Shown piece after piece: positions 1-9,344 of a DNA stretch of 45,011 nucleotides. A program made the position numbers and the translations under genes. The stretch is taken from contig JBEKBJ010000097.1 of the NCBI GenBank assembly GCA_050015455.1, positions 1 to 45,011 on the forward strand. Reading direction: 5' to 3'. Source of the stretch: JAGDMS01 sp050015455 (GTDB lineage Bacteria > Desulfobacterota > Binatia > HRBIN30). The notes beneath the pieces were generated by a model. It was not told where the DNA came from. It was given only the letters and a program-made list of their open reading frames with translations, and ran no database searches. Numbering within the stretch: position 1 is the stretch's first letter; each line of letters opens with the position of its first letter.

Positions 1-1784
1 CGGTACCGCGTGGCTTCGGCCGGAAAATCCTGGATGACGTCGTGCGTCTCGCCTGGATCCCGTCCCAGGTCGTATAAGACCTCGAACTGCGGAATCTGTG
101 AGGACATGAACTTGAAGTCTGCGGTCTGTACCGCGACCCGGTCCACGACGCAGGTGTCCTCCAGGTGCAACCTGTTGCAGTCACCGAAGGCAGTATGGAG
201 CTCGGCGAAGACGGGGCGTGTTGTCACGGCCGATGGGTTGCCGAACATTACCGGCAGCAAGCTCACTCCATCGAGGTTCGGGGGCGTTTCGATGCCCATG
301 AGATCCAACACCGTCGGCATGATGTCGATCAGCTCGACCGGTGCTTCGCTCGTCCCCGACGCGATCTTGCCTGGCCAGTAGAACCCAAGCGGAACGTGCA
401 GCGCGTGGTTGAACAGAGTCTCACCGTGCCCCAGTTTGCCATGCTCGTTGAACTCTTCACCGTGATCCGCGGTCAAGACCACCAGGGTCCGGTCGGCAAT
501 CGGCAGGCTAGACAGAAAGCGGATGAACTTCTCAACGATGCGATCGAGGTAGTTGATCTCTCCGGCGTACAGTGCGGGTAAGCGCGCAACTTCGTGTTCC
601 GGCATGGGGTGGACCCCTGTGTTGTGCGCCAGCTCCCACAGTCCGCACGGATAGTCGCTCTCGAACGGGCCTTGGTACCCGGGATCTAACGTGTCGGCCA
701 CGGCACGCGCTTCTTTATCACGCGGGATGTACGGCGCATGAACCTCGTAGGTGTGGACGAATAAAAAGAATGGCGCGCGCCCTGCATGTTCGGTCAGCCA
801 CGCCTCGGCTTTCTCAAAAGTGCGCTTCGCATCGCCAATTGTTTTGTCGCCCGCATTGACGGTCTGCTCCACGCCGTTGTCGTACCAGTCAAACCCATAG
901 TCAAAGCCGAAGTCGGAGCTGACGAACGCATCTTCGGTGATGGCAACAGTCACGTACCCGTGCGCCGCCAGAACGTCGGCCAGCGTCTCCGATTGCAGCT
1001 GTGGTGAGGTCTCGTACAGGCCATGGTGCCTCGGGTAGAGGCCGGTAAAGATTGACGCGTGCGACACCGGAGTGTTCGGGTACTGCGCGTATGCCCGCCT
1101 GAAGGAAAATGATTGTGCCAAGATGGCGTCGATGTTGGGGCTGACGCTGGGCAGGTTGCCGAACGAGCTCAGGTGATCAGCGCCCAGAGTGTCGAGCGAG
1201 ATGAGGATCACATTGGGCGGGGCTTCACGCACAGAGGCCAAGAGGCTGACGCGCGAGCGGTCCGGCCCCAGGAGCGCCACGGATCCCCAGAAAGGTTCGA
1301 CAGGAGCCGCCGCGGGCTGGGCCGCGCCAACCTGAAAGCGCAGCTTGCGCGACCCCGGGCACAGCGCCTGCAGATCAATTCTGCGATCGAGCCACGTACT
1401 TGTCGGCTGTACCACTTCAGTGAAAACGGTACGCCAGTCGCCGCCATTATCGGCGCCGATCGCAAACACCACGTCCGGGCTTTGCGCCTCCCCGCGCGCG
1501 CCCATGCTGAAGGTCAGCCGCGTGGTCGCCGGATCAATGTCGGCCTCGAAGGATGATGGCAGGGGTACGGCAATCGCCGTGCGGGTGCTCGGACCCAATT
1601 TCACTTTTGCCGGCGATTGCGCCGGAGACATGGGCACGGAGGGGGCCGCGCCCAAACGGCCGAGCACATGCTCCGGCGCGCTGTCGCCGCGACTGCTGCG
1701 CTGGTGCGACGCGACCAACACGACGGCGACGGCAGCAGCGAGCAGCGCGCACAACGCGACCACCAGCGTCCAACGACTCACCAC
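1..1784 (-). CDS. Sulfatase-superfamily membrane/exported protein, copy 1 (3' end beyond window)
   Basis: This is an alkaline-phosphatase/sulfatase superfamily protein with an N-terminal membrane anchor or signal segment (about residues 5-25), a beta-rich stretch, then the catalytic domain. The GTG start at 1784 matches the start of the adjacent copy. The reading frame stays open to the left edge, so about 39 C-terminal residues are missing, judged by alignment with the end of the second copy. Aligned with that copy, the only net length difference is 79 extra bases here (about 91-178). These bases restore a normal sulfatase tail, reading ...FEVLYDLGRDPGETHDV. The residue at the usual Cys/Ser nucleophile site is Thr, in TPVSHAS. 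It is the last gene of a minus-strand run, 71 bp after the frameshifted copy. Family assignment is firm; the substrate is unknown. Confidence 0.85.
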   Translation of the reverse strand, partial: MVSRWTLVVALCALLAAAVAVVLVASHQRSSRGDSAPEHVLGRLGAAPSVPMSPAQSPAKVKLGPSTRTAIAVPLPSSFEADIDPATTRLTFSMGARGEAQSPDVVFAIGADNGGDWRTVFTEVVQPTSTWLDRRIDLQALCPGSRKLRFQVGAAQPAAAPVEPFWGSVALLGPDRSRVSLLASVREAPPNVILISLDTLGADHLSSFGNLPSVSPNIDAILAQSFSFRRAYAQYPNTPVSHASIFTGLYPRHHGLYETSPQLQSETLADVLAAHGYVTVAITEDAFVSSDFGFDYGFDWYDNGVEQTVNAGDKTIGDAKRTFEKAEAWLTEHAGRAPFFLFVHTYEVHAPYIPRDKEARAVADTLDPGYQGPFESDYPCGLWELAHNTGVHPMPEHEVARLPALYAGEINYLDRIVEKFIRFLSSLPIADRTLVVLTADHGEEFNEHGKLGHGETLFNHALHVPLGFYWPGKIASGTSEAPVELIDIMPTVLDLMGIETPPNLDGVSLLPVMFGNPSAVTTRPVFAELHTAFGDCNRLHLEDTCVVDRVAVQTADFKFMSSQIPQFEVLYDLGRDPGETHDVIQDFPAEATRY

Positions 1785-1855
1785 ATCTGCTCCCGTTCCA
1801 CGTTAGTTCATCTACACAGGGCTCGCACGAAGGCCAACCGGCGCGCCACACGCGC

Positions 1856-3681
1856 TCATTTCAGGTACCCCAGCGCGCGCAGGCGCTCGCGGGTCTCTTC
1901 GTCCATTGCCGCCGTCGGCGCCGCGGCGGGAAACGCCTGTTGCGGCTGCTCGGCAGCGTATCGCTGTGCCAGCGTGCGGTACCGCGTGGCTTCGGCCGGA
2001 AAATCCTGGATGACGTCGTGCGTCTCGCCTGGATCCCGTCCCAGGTCGTATAAGACCTCGAACTGCGCCTGCGGCAGTCTCCGAAGGCGGTGTGGAGCTC
2101 CGAGAGAACCGGGCGATCTGCGACGCCCGAAGGTTTGCCCGAGATCACCGGCCGCAGGCTCGTTCCATCGAGATTGGGCGGCGCCTTAACGCTCAGCAGA
2201 TCCAGTACCGTCGGCATGATGTCGATCAGCTCGACCGGTGCTTCGCTCGTCCCCGACGCGATCTTGCCTGGCCAGTAGAAACCGAGCGGGACGTGCAGCA
2301 CGTGGTTGAACAGAGTCTCGCCGTGCCCCAGCTTGCCGTGCTCGTTGAACTCTTCACCGTGATCCGCGGTCAGCACGACAAGCGTGCGGTCGGCCGCCGG
2401 CAAGCTCGCAAGCTGCTGCATGAAACTGCCGACGATGCGATCGAGGTAGTTGATCTCTCCGGCGTACAGCGCCGGTAAGCGCGCGACTTCGTGTTCCGGC
2501 ATGGAGTGGACCCCTGTGTTGTGCCCCAGCTCCCACAGTCCGCAGGGGTACTCGCGCTCGAACGGTCCTTTGTACCCAGGGTCTATGGCGTCGGCCACCG
2601 CACGCGCTTCTTCATCGCGCGGGGTGTAGGGCGCGTGAACCTCATAGGTGTGGACGAATAAAAAGAATGGCGCGCGCCCTGCGTATTCGGTCAGCCACGC
2701 CTCGGCTTTCTCAAAAGTGCCCTTCGCATTGCCAATTGTCTTGTCGTCCGCATTGACGGTCTGCTCCACGCCGTTGTCGTACCAGTCAAACCCATAGTCA
2801 AAGCCGAAGTCGGAGCTGACGAACGCATCTTCGGTGATGGCAACAGTCACGTACCCGTGCGCCGCGAGAACGTCGGCCAGCGTCTCCGATTGCAGATGTG
2901 GTGAGGTCTCGTACATACCGTGGTGTCTCGGGTAGAGGCCGGTAAAGATTGACGCGTGCGACACCGGAGTGTTCGGGTACTGCGCGTATGCCCGCCGAAA
3001 TGAGAACGACTGCTGCAGGATGTCGTCGATCTCCGGGCTGACGCTAGGCAGGTTGCCGAACGAGCTCAGGTGATCAGCGCCCAGAGTGTCGAGCGAGATG
3101 AGGATCACATTGGGCGGGGCTTCACGGACAGAGGCCAAGAGGCTGACACGCGGTCGGTCCGGCCCCAGAACCGCCACGGATCCCCAGAAGGGTTCGACAG
3201 GAGCCGCCGTGGGCTGAGCCGCGCCAACCTGAAAGCGCAGCTTGCGCGACCCCGGGGACAGCGCCTGCAGATCAAGGCGGCGATCGAGCCACGTACTTGT
3301 CGGCTGTACCACTTCAGTGAAAACGGTACGCCAGTGGCCGTCGTTATCGGCGCCGATCACAAACACCACGTCCGGGCTTTGCGCCTCCCCGCGCGCGCCC
3401 ATGCTGAAGGTCAGCCGCGTGGTCGCCGGATCAATGTCGGCCTCGAAGGATGATGGCAGGGGTACGGCAATCGCAGTGCGGGTGCTCGGACCCAATTTCA
3501 CTTTTGCCGGCGATTGCACCGGACGTACGGGTACGGAGGGGGCCGCCCCCAAACGGCCGAGCACATGCTCCGGCGCCCTGTCGCCGTGACTGCGGCGCTG
3601 GTGCGACGCGACCAACACGACGGCGACAGCAGTAGCGAGCAGCGCACATAACGCGACCACCAGCGTCCAACGACTCACCAC
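1856..3681 (-). pseudogene. Sulfatase-superfamily gene, copy 2, frameshifted near the C-terminus
   Basis: Start is GTG at 3681; an ATG two bases upstream is out of frame and meets a stop at once. Residues 5-25 form a membrane anchor. The catalytic domain runs from about 190, with ISLDTLGADH (D198), the nucleophile region NTPVSHASIFTG (T238) and LTADHGEEFNEHG (D440, H441). Relative to copy 1, a net 79 bases are missing around 2067-2075. After residue ~530 the frame therefore shifts into an Arg-rich nonsense tail that stops at 1861. The original frame continues just downstream and ends in a normal tail, MDEETRERLRALGYLK, with its stop at 1856-1858, so the gene was once intact. The core could still fold, but the C-terminal subdomain is lost. 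An assembly error between two near-identical tandem copies is an alternative explanation. Confidence 0.85.
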
Positions 3682-3699
3682 ATCCTCTCCCGTTGCACC

Positions 3700-3942
3700 T
3701 TAGAACTCCGTGTAGATGAACTTGAGAGGTTGCTCCGGGGCGAACACCACAGACAGCACGATCAGTAGGACGTAGAGCACAACCTTCCAGTTGTTCCGAA
3801 CGAACCGTGAAGCGAACGCGACAACGCCACCACCCCACGAGCGCAGCAGACGCGAGCCCCGTGGCTCCGTGATCTCCTCCGGTCGGTCTGCGGTCTTCTC
3901 TACAGGCTGCATACTTTCCAGACTTGCCGGTTTCACCGCCAT
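3700..3942 (-). CDS. Small single-helix membrane protein, DUF5989-like
   Basis: An 80-residue protein with a charged N-terminal half (rich in E, K, R and P) and one hydrophobic helix near the C-terminus, KVVLYVLLIVLSVVFAP. It ends in KFIYTEF. The tail resembles the PFIYTLF ending I know from DUF5989 proteins, which sit beside carbamoyltransferase and SGNH genes in other glycan loci. It lies 13 bp after the secreted-protein gene and 18 bp before sulfatase copy 2, so it is very likely co-transcribed with both. No catalytic motif is present. A role as a small membrane partner of the neighbouring exported enzymes is inference only. Confidence 0.65.
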   Translation of the reverse strand: MAVKPASLESMQPVEKTADRPEEITEPRGSRLLRSWGGGVVAFASRFVRNNWKVVLYVLLIVLSVVFAPEQPLKFIYTEF

Positions 3943-3955
3943 CTGTCCAGAGGAA

Positions 3956-5086
3956 TCATCGGCGCGCCCTCACGGTTGTCGGTACCGGTGTCGCGGTGCC
4001 CTTAGAGTGCGCAACCGCGGACGCCGTGCTGCGCGGCGACTGGGTTGGCTCCGCCACTGACGGCGCCGGAGTGCGGGGTGTCGACTCTGTGGCCGCCGAC
4101 GCGTCTGGGGCCGGCGTTGCCGTGGTAGCCGGGACCGGTGTCGCCTCAAAATCCGGTGCGGCGGTGGGCTCTTCCACCTCCTCGGCCGCCACGGGCTCTC
4201 CGGAGGCACCGGATGTTGGAACAACGTTGCGCAAGCTCGATGTCGGCGGCGGCACCCACTGGTCCGCGCCGAGTTGCCCTTGCAGCGGAGAGCCGGCCCC
4301 GCCGAAACCGAAAGTCGACGGCGCACTCTGCGGCGTCGGCTGCGCCTGCGACGGACCGACGTCGAGCTCGAACACCAGAATTCCATCGAATAGCCCGTCG
4401 GGCGCCAACCATTTTAGGCCCACACGATCGATGTTGACCAAATCACTTGGCCGCCAGCGATTGGTGATCCCATCGGATGGCAAGTAGAAGGCCGCGCCCA
4501 AGCGCGCCTGCAATGTCCCGTCGTCAAACGCCAGCTGGCCGTTGTTGTCGGACTCGTAGCTGTCGATCGAGTACGTGTAGCTTTGCGGATTTGCGCTGAA
4601 GTTTGCGAACCCGATCGTGCCCGGTATGAGCGCGCTGATCGCCGGCGTGTCGTTCTCGCCGTTGAAGTAAAAGTTCACGATCATCATGACGACCGGAAAC
4701 TCGCCTGCCACGCAACCCCACAGGGCCGTGAACACGTACGGCCCGGGTTCCAGCGGAATGTCGATGGTACCATCCGCCCTGTTCAACAAGGGCGCTGTAC
4801 GTAGGCCTGGAGGACCCGACAGGCTCAGCCCGAGTGGCCGGCAATTGCGGCCGTTCACCGCGGTACACCAGAACGGTCCGGGAATGTTCTGCATCGTCTG
4901 GCGATACGCTAACACCCCGGTCAGCTCCAGCGCGCGAGCCGGGAAGGGGGCAAGCAGCAGGAGCACGACACCAGCCACGCTGAGGGCATTAGCCGTCTCG
5001 GCCTTCCTCCGCACGTGTTGACAGACGCCCGAGGTAACAGCAGCATTCAATAACTTGGCCAAGAGTTCTCCTTTGTTTGAGCCCAC
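3956..5086 (-). CDS. Secreted protein of unknown function with Pro/Ala/Thr-rich tail
   Basis: A 376-residue protein. Its N-terminal part carries a hydrophobic segment (AGVVLLLLAPFPARA, about residues 38-52) that reads as a long signal peptide with cleavage near ARA-LEL. The true start may be internal to the annotated one. The middle (about 55-250) is a soluble, probably beta-rich domain with paired Cys residues (CTAVNGRNC) and segments such as YVFTALWGCVAGEF. From about residue 300 the sequence becomes a low-complexity Pro/Ala/Thr/Glu tail that could be a flexible or glycosylated linker. I do not recognise the domain. It is the first gene of the minus-strand run leading into the DUF5989-like gene and the sulfatases. 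Confidence 0.7.
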   Translation of the reverse strand: MGSNKGELLAKLLNAAVTSGVCQHVRRKAETANALSVAGVVLLLLAPFPARALELTGVLAYRQTMQNIPGPFWCTAVNGRNCRPLGLSLSGPPGLRTAPLLNRADGTIDIPLEPGPYVFTALWGCVAGEFPVVMMIVNFYFNGENDTPAISALIPGTIGFANFSANPQSYTYSIDSYESDNNGQLAFDDGTLQARLGAAFYLPSDGITNRWRPSDLVNIDRVGLKWLAPDGLFDGILVFELDVGPSQAQPTPQSAPSTFGFGGAGSPLQGQLGADQWVPPPTSSLRNVVPTSGASGEPVAAEEVEEPTAAPDFEATPVPATTATPAPDASAATESTPRTPAPSVAEPTQSPRSTASAVAHSKGTATPVPTTVRARR

Positions 5087-5249
5087 TCACCGCGCCTGCG
5101 CTGGAGGGCAAATGAGAGCTTGTAATGAGGGTGGCGGCGGGACTCCGTGCCTGCCGAGGTGATCTCTGGCGCTTGCACAGAGTTTTGCGCCCACCACACC
5201 ACCTGCCGGCGCTATCGTTCCGATGTACCTGCCGGTATGATGTAGAGCT
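5087..5249. promoter_or_regulatory. Divergent intergenic region between two secreted-protein genes
   Basis: These 163 bases separate the starts of two divergently oriented exported-protein genes, so promoters for both must lie here or just inside the coding ends. I could not identify a convincing -35/-10 pair or operator; the region is assigned only from gene orientation. Confidence 0.35.
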
Positions 5250-7568
5250 ATGAGCCGTGGGCGTTGGTGCATTATGGGCGCGAGCCTCGTCGCCACCCTC
5301 AGCCTGACCCTGGCGCGAGGCGGCGCGGCTCAGGTCGCCGTACCGCTCAGCGTCGATGACCGCCTCACCACCGACGGCACCATCGTTGTCGAGACCAGCG
5401 ACTGGAAGCTCGTGTTCGGCGCGGCGTTCAACGGCGGCATCTATCAATGGTTCGACAAGGTCGCCGATCCGAGTGAAGCCGACAATCTGGCAACGGCTTC
5501 GAACGGAGGCAATTACAGCCAAGGAACTGTTTTCGATTACGACGTCTATCTCGGCACCAGTCCACTGAATGCCATCGAATTCTCAACGGCGCTCGGACGC
5601 AATCCATCGCCAGGTGACCTGGAGCTCTCGGTGATCGAGAACAGTGCCGCCCGCGTCCGCATCCGCCAGATCAATCATCCCCGCCTGAACAACGGCGCCG
5701 GCCCGGTCGGCGATCCCTTTCCGGAACTGCCCAATATCCTCGCCGCCACCGACTGGACGATCTATCCGACCGGGAAGATTCACATCGCCTTCGATGCCAC
5801 GGTGGATCCAACCTTCACCTTCGTGGACAACGGGCCGGGAGGGAGCGGGAAAGGCGTGTCGACGTCGGGATGCTGCGGGTTCGAAAACTGGGTGAATGCC
5901 AGCAACGGCACCAACTTCCTCGACAGTGGGGTGTGGGCTGGCGACACTATCGAGAGTCCCTCTGGAGGCTGGGGACCGATTCAAATCGCCGCACGCATGA
6001 GCCCGACCCAGCTGTACCTGGACGCGCCCGTGCCCGCCGGAACCAACCAGAGCTTCATCGTTCGTCGGTCGATGATCTACAGCGAGACCTTCTCGATTCA
6101 CGCCGATGGAGACCCCACCATCGTGCACCAGTGCAGTGACCCAGCCGTCTCATACTGGCAAGGTGGCAGTAATGGCGACCCGGTGTGGTCCGTGCCCGAC
6201 GGGTCGTCATGCAAAGGCCTCCTGCGCGCACAGGGCGCGGGCGTCCCGCCAATCGATGGCGATTTCGTCCTCGCCCACTGGACCACGACGCGGAGCGCCG
6301 GCAGCCTCCTGACGTTTTTCGAGCCGTGGACCGGCCGGACCTTCGGCGCCTTCAACGATCTCGGTTTCACCGACATCTCGTATACCCAACTCGGCAAAGC
6401 CGGCTATCGGCCTTTCGCACCCCATCACCGACACTTCATGGCGCAACTCGGCACTGTAGGGAGCGCCGTGCTGCCTACCATCAAGAGCGTCGCCCAAGCC
6501 CTTCCGTTCGCCGACGACTTTCGCGCACCTTACGCCGAAGCGCGGATCGGCGCTTTGGCCTCCGACGCCACCGTGGCGGCATACGGCTTTGATCCCGACA
6601 CGGGAGCATACGAAATCCGGGCAGCCGGCAACCAAGCGGCAATCGCCTTCGATGCGCTTGGCGGGGGGCGCACGACGTCCAATTGTGGCACGTCGTGCCC
6701 GGCAGCGTTGGCGTACCAGGCGCCTGCTGTTCTGCTCACCGACTTCAAGGCGAACACCGACAGCATCCTGGTGGAGCGATCCACCGACAACGGCGACTCG
6801 TTCGCATCACTGCCTGCGAATCTGTACAACCTCACCTCATTTGCCGATGAAAGTGCGCTCGGCCCGAACCAACGCCTCTTCCAGTATCTCGGCGTGATCC
6901 CCGCCGGCGCCACCGGTCCATCCGCGTTCGTTTTCCGCTTCACGGGTTGCCCATCGATCACGAGCGACTTGGATGGCGACGGCATCGACGACGCCTGTGA
7001 CAACTGCCCTTTGGATTTCAATCCGGACCAAACCGACACGGATGGTGACGGCGTTGGCGACGCGTGCGACTTGTGCCCTGACACAAGCGATCACGCCAAC
7101 GGCGCGATCCCCTCAGCCGTGATGAGTGGGCTATCGAGCCGCCCCGGCCGCCAACGATTGAGCCTGCTCGACACCGGCCTCTCCCCCGCCGCCATCGACC
7201 CGACGACGCAGGACGTCGAGATTCGGCTGTTCAACAGCCAGGGAGACATCCTGCACCAGACGTTGGGGCACCCCGCAACGGACAGCCGTTGGCGTGTCAA
7301 CACGTTCAAAGGCGCTCCCAATAGATGGCGATTCACCAATCGGGATCCGGCGGCCTTCGGCGGCGTGACCCTGGTGGATATCCGCCTGCGCGGCGGCCAA
7401 CTCACCGTCACCATCACCGCGCGCGGCCACGACCTGAGCGCAGCCAAGAGCCGCACTCATCTCGGCCTCACGCTCAGAGTCGGAAGCGGGACGGCCGCGA
7501 ACTGCTGGAACTCGCTGACCACCAATTGCAGACTGCTGTACGGCGGCAATACGCTGAGGTGCGGATAG
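5250..7568 (+). CDS. Large secreted protein with thrombospondin type 3 calcium-binding motifs
   Basis: A 772-residue exported protein starting at ATG 5250 with a signal peptide (about residues 1-28, hydrophobic run ASLVATLSLTLA). Residues 30-560 are a large extracellular region of unknown fold, rich in aromatic and Gly residues, with a Cys pair in the segment STSGCCGFENW. About residues 570-612 hold thrombospondin type 3 / dockerin-like Ca2+ loops, DLDGDGIDDACDNCP and DTDGDGVGDACDLCP, with alternating Asp and Cys typical of the family. A C-terminal beta-rich domain of about 150 residues follows. TSP3 loops usually act as stiff calcium-dependent spacers on cell-surface proteins. It stands alone on the plus strand and converges on the lipoprotein gene 32 bp away. 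The main domain is not recognised and no substrate can be named. Confidence 0.8.
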   Translation: MSRGRWCIMGASLVATLSLTLARGGAAQVAVPLSVDDRLTTDGTIVVETSDWKLVFGAAFNGGIYQWFDKVADPSEADNLATASNGGNYSQGTVFDYDVYLGTSPLNAIEFSTALGRNPSPGDLELSVIENSAARVRIRQINHPRLNNGAGPVGDPFPELPNILAATDWTIYPTGKIHIAFDATVDPTFTFVDNGPGGSGKGVSTSGCCGFENWVNASNGTNFLDSGVWAGDTIESPSGGWGPIQIAARMSPTQLYLDAPVPAGTNQSFIVRRSMIYSETFSIHADGDPTIVHQCSDPAVSYWQGGSNGDPVWSVPDGSSCKGLLRAQGAGVPPIDGDFVLAHWTTTRSAGSLLTFFEPWTGRTFGAFNDLGFTDISYTQLGKAGYRPFAPHHRHFMAQLGTVGSAVLPTIKSVAQALPFADDFRAPYAEARIGALASDATVAAYGFDPDTGAYEIRAAGNQAAIAFDALGGGRTTSNCGTSCPAALAYQAPAVLLTDFKANTDSILVERSTDNGDSFASLPANLYNLTSFADESALGPNQRLFQYLGVIPAGATGPSAFVFRFTGCPSITSDLDGDGIDDACDNCPLDFNPDQTDTDGDGVGDACDLCPDTSDHANGAIPSAVMSGLSSRPGRQRLSLLDTGLSPAAIDPTTQDVEIRLFNSQGDILHQTLGHPATDSRWRVNTFKGAPNRWRFTNRDPAAFGGVTLVDIRLRGGQLTVTITARGHDLSAAKSRTHLGLTLRVGSGTAANCWNSLTTNCRLLYGGNTLRCG

Positions 7569-7600
7569 AACCGGTTGCGCGCCAGCGAGTCGCCGGGAGT

Positions 7601-8089
7601 TTATGGCGAGGTGCCGCCTTCGGCGCCCTGATCGATGCTGACCCTCTGAACGACCAGCCAGCGGCTTTGCAGCGGGACCTCCTTCGCCACGTAATTGTCG
7701 AACGACAGGCGCAACAGCTCCGTGCCGGTATTCAGTGCTTCGGCCTTGAGGCTGAAATCTTTGGGCTCACCTTGCGTGTCGATGACCAACCGGCCGACCT
7801 TGCGGCCGTCGAGATCGACCAGCAGCGCGGGCGACTCGCCGTCGACGCGATTTCCCAGCGCACGGACCGTGATGGCGACGGGTCCTTTGTCCAGACGCAC
7901 CTTGGATTCAAGGCTGCCGTTCTCCCAAAACGTCACCGCTCCATCGGCGCTTGCCATGCCTGCTGTCCGACTCATCTGCGCCGGCACGAGGCTCTCACCG
8001 GTGGGCTCCCAATTGGAGCAAGCGCACGTCGGCGTCAGCACCGCCAGGCCAAGGAGCCATGTGAATCGCCGAATGCGTTTTCTGATCAT
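7601..8089 (-). CDS. Small exported lipoprotein, paralogue of the gene at 15863
   Basis: The preferred start is the ATG at 8089 (MIRKRIRRF...), which places basic residues directly before a hydrophobic signal segment (WLLGLAVLTPT) and a Cys pair (CAC) that could carry a lipid anchor. A longer reading from 8128 adds 13 unlikely residues. The mature part is a small beta-sandwich-like domain with the segments GAVTFWENGSLES, AITVRALGN, DFSLKAEALNTGT and LLRLSF. These recur in the lipoprotein at 15863. The arrangement resembles small carbohydrate-binding domains (CBM36/60-like), but I cannot confirm this. It lies 50 bp after the MBOAT gene and probably belongs to the same transcript, which suggests a surface-glycan role. 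Confidence 0.75.
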   Translation of the reverse strand: MIRKRIRRFTWLLGLAVLTPTCACSNWEPTGESLVPAQMSRTAGMASADGAVTFWENGSLESKVRLDKGPVAITVRALGNRVDGESPALLVDLDGRKVGRLVIDTQGEPKDFSLKAEALNTGTELLRLSFDNYVAKEVPLQSRWLVVQRVSIDQGAEGGTSP

Positions 8090-8138
8090 ACCGGCTGCAT
8101 AACCCTGCGAGCGCAACGGGTCAAGCATTCGCGCACGG

Positions 8139-9344
8139 CTATCCGCGCAACAGGAGCAATCGCAACACGATCCTCCACGCCTTGTCCAGATCGCAGACGA
8201 ACAGCACCCAACCCAGGCAGACGAAATGAAAAGTGAACACGACGCTGAGCAGGCGCAGCAACGGGTGCCCGTCCCCTTGTTTCGGGCCCAGCAGTCGCGT
8301 GCGAATGAGCTGGTACGCTCGATGCACGTTCAGCCCCACGCCGTGGTAGAATCCCCACACGACGAAGTGAAAGGCGGCCCCGTGCCACAGGCCGCACAGG
8401 GTCATGGAGATCAAACGGTTCACGTAAGCGCGGCCTTCACCGTGGCGGCTGCCGCCAAGCGGAATGTACAGATAGTCCGTGATCCACGAGGTCAACGAGA
8501 TGTGCCAGTTGCGCCAGAAGCGGGCGATGTTCGGCTGCAGGTAGGGATAATTGAAGTTCTCCTGCACCGTGTAGCCGAAGAGCCGCGCACTGCCGATGGC
8601 GATGTCTGAGTACGCCGAGAAGTCGAAGTAGATCTGCATAGCGTAGCCGTATACCCCAAGCCAGAGCTGCACCCAGGTATAGGCTTCGGGATGGGCGAAC
8701 ACTGGCGCGCACAACGGCGCCACGGTGTCGGCAATCAGCGTCTTTTTCGCCAAGCCGAACAGGATACGTTCGAGGCCATAGTTGACGTTTGTCGGATCGA
8801 GACCCCGTTGTGAGTACTCCTGCGGATTGAACTGCTGGAAGCGCTTGATGGGACCGCAGATCAAGGTCGGGAAGAACATGATGAACAGGCCGAAGTCGCG
8901 CAACCCCGCTGGAGCAAAGGTGCCGCGGTAAACCTCGATCAGGTAGTGCACGTACTCGAAGGTGAAGAACGAGATCGCCAGCGGCGCGCGCAACTGCGGC
9001 GGATCGAAGTGGGTCTTCAGTCCCGCGACTCCCATGACCCAGGCGACCGAATCGAAAAAGAAACCCTCGTACTTGAAGTAGGCCAGCGTGCCGATGCACA
9101 AGCTCGTACCGAGAACGAACCAGAGCCGGCGCGCACGCCCGGCGCCCGGGCGGACGACCCAGCTGAGGGCGAACACCACTACGGTCATGGCCGCGATGAA
9201 GACGACGTGGATTGGGTAGTAGTACCAGTAAAAGTAGAAGCCGAAGGCGATGAGGATGACCGGCCGCCACCGCGGCGGCGACAGCCAGTAGACGCAGAAG
9301 GCTATCAGCAGGAACAGGCCGTACACCCAGGTGTTGAAGATCAT
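8139..9344 (-). CDS. MBOAT-family O-acyltransferase (AlgI-like)
   Basis: A polytopic membrane O-acyltransferase of the MBOAT/AlgI family. It moves acetyl (or another acyl) groups across the inner membrane for transfer to an exported polysaccharide. The start chosen is ATG 9344, whose first bases overlap the stop of the upstream gene (ATGA); an upstream in-frame start would add 14 residues. The 401-residue product begins MIFNTWVYG with a hydrophobic helix. It contains the family signature GLWHGAAFHFVVWGFYHG, giving the conserved histidines at about 321 and 334. It is shorter than AlgI (usually 470-520), mainly at the C-terminus. Translational coupling to the SGNH-type gene argues that the two work as an acyl-transfer pair, as AlgI does with AlgJ/AlgX or DltB with DltD. 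Confidence 0.9.
   Translation of the reverse strand: MIFNTWVYGLFLLIAFCVYWLSPPRWRPVILIAFGFYFYWYYYPIHVVFIAAMTVVVFALSWVVRPGAGRARRLWFVLGTSLCIGTLAYFKYEGFFFDSVAWVMGVAGLKTHFDPPQLRAPLAISFFTFEYVHYLIEVYRGTFAPAGLRDFGLFIMFFPTLICGPIKRFQQFNPQEYSQRGLDPTNVNYGLERILFGLAKKTLIADTVAPLCAPVFAHPEAYTWVQLWLGVYGYAMQIYFDFSAYSDIAIGSARLFGYTVQENFNYPYLQPNIARFWRNWHISLTSWITDYLYIPLGGSRHGEGRAYVNRLISMTLCGLWHGAAFHFVVWGFYHGVGLNVHRAYQLIRTRLLGPKQGDGHPLLRLLSVVFTFHFVCLGWVLFVCDLDKAWRIVLRLLLLRG

Noticed and set aside
5018..5046. TTGACA as a promoter -35 element
   Set aside because: No -10-like hexamer follows at 16-18 bases, and it lies inside the coding sequence of the opposite-strand gene.
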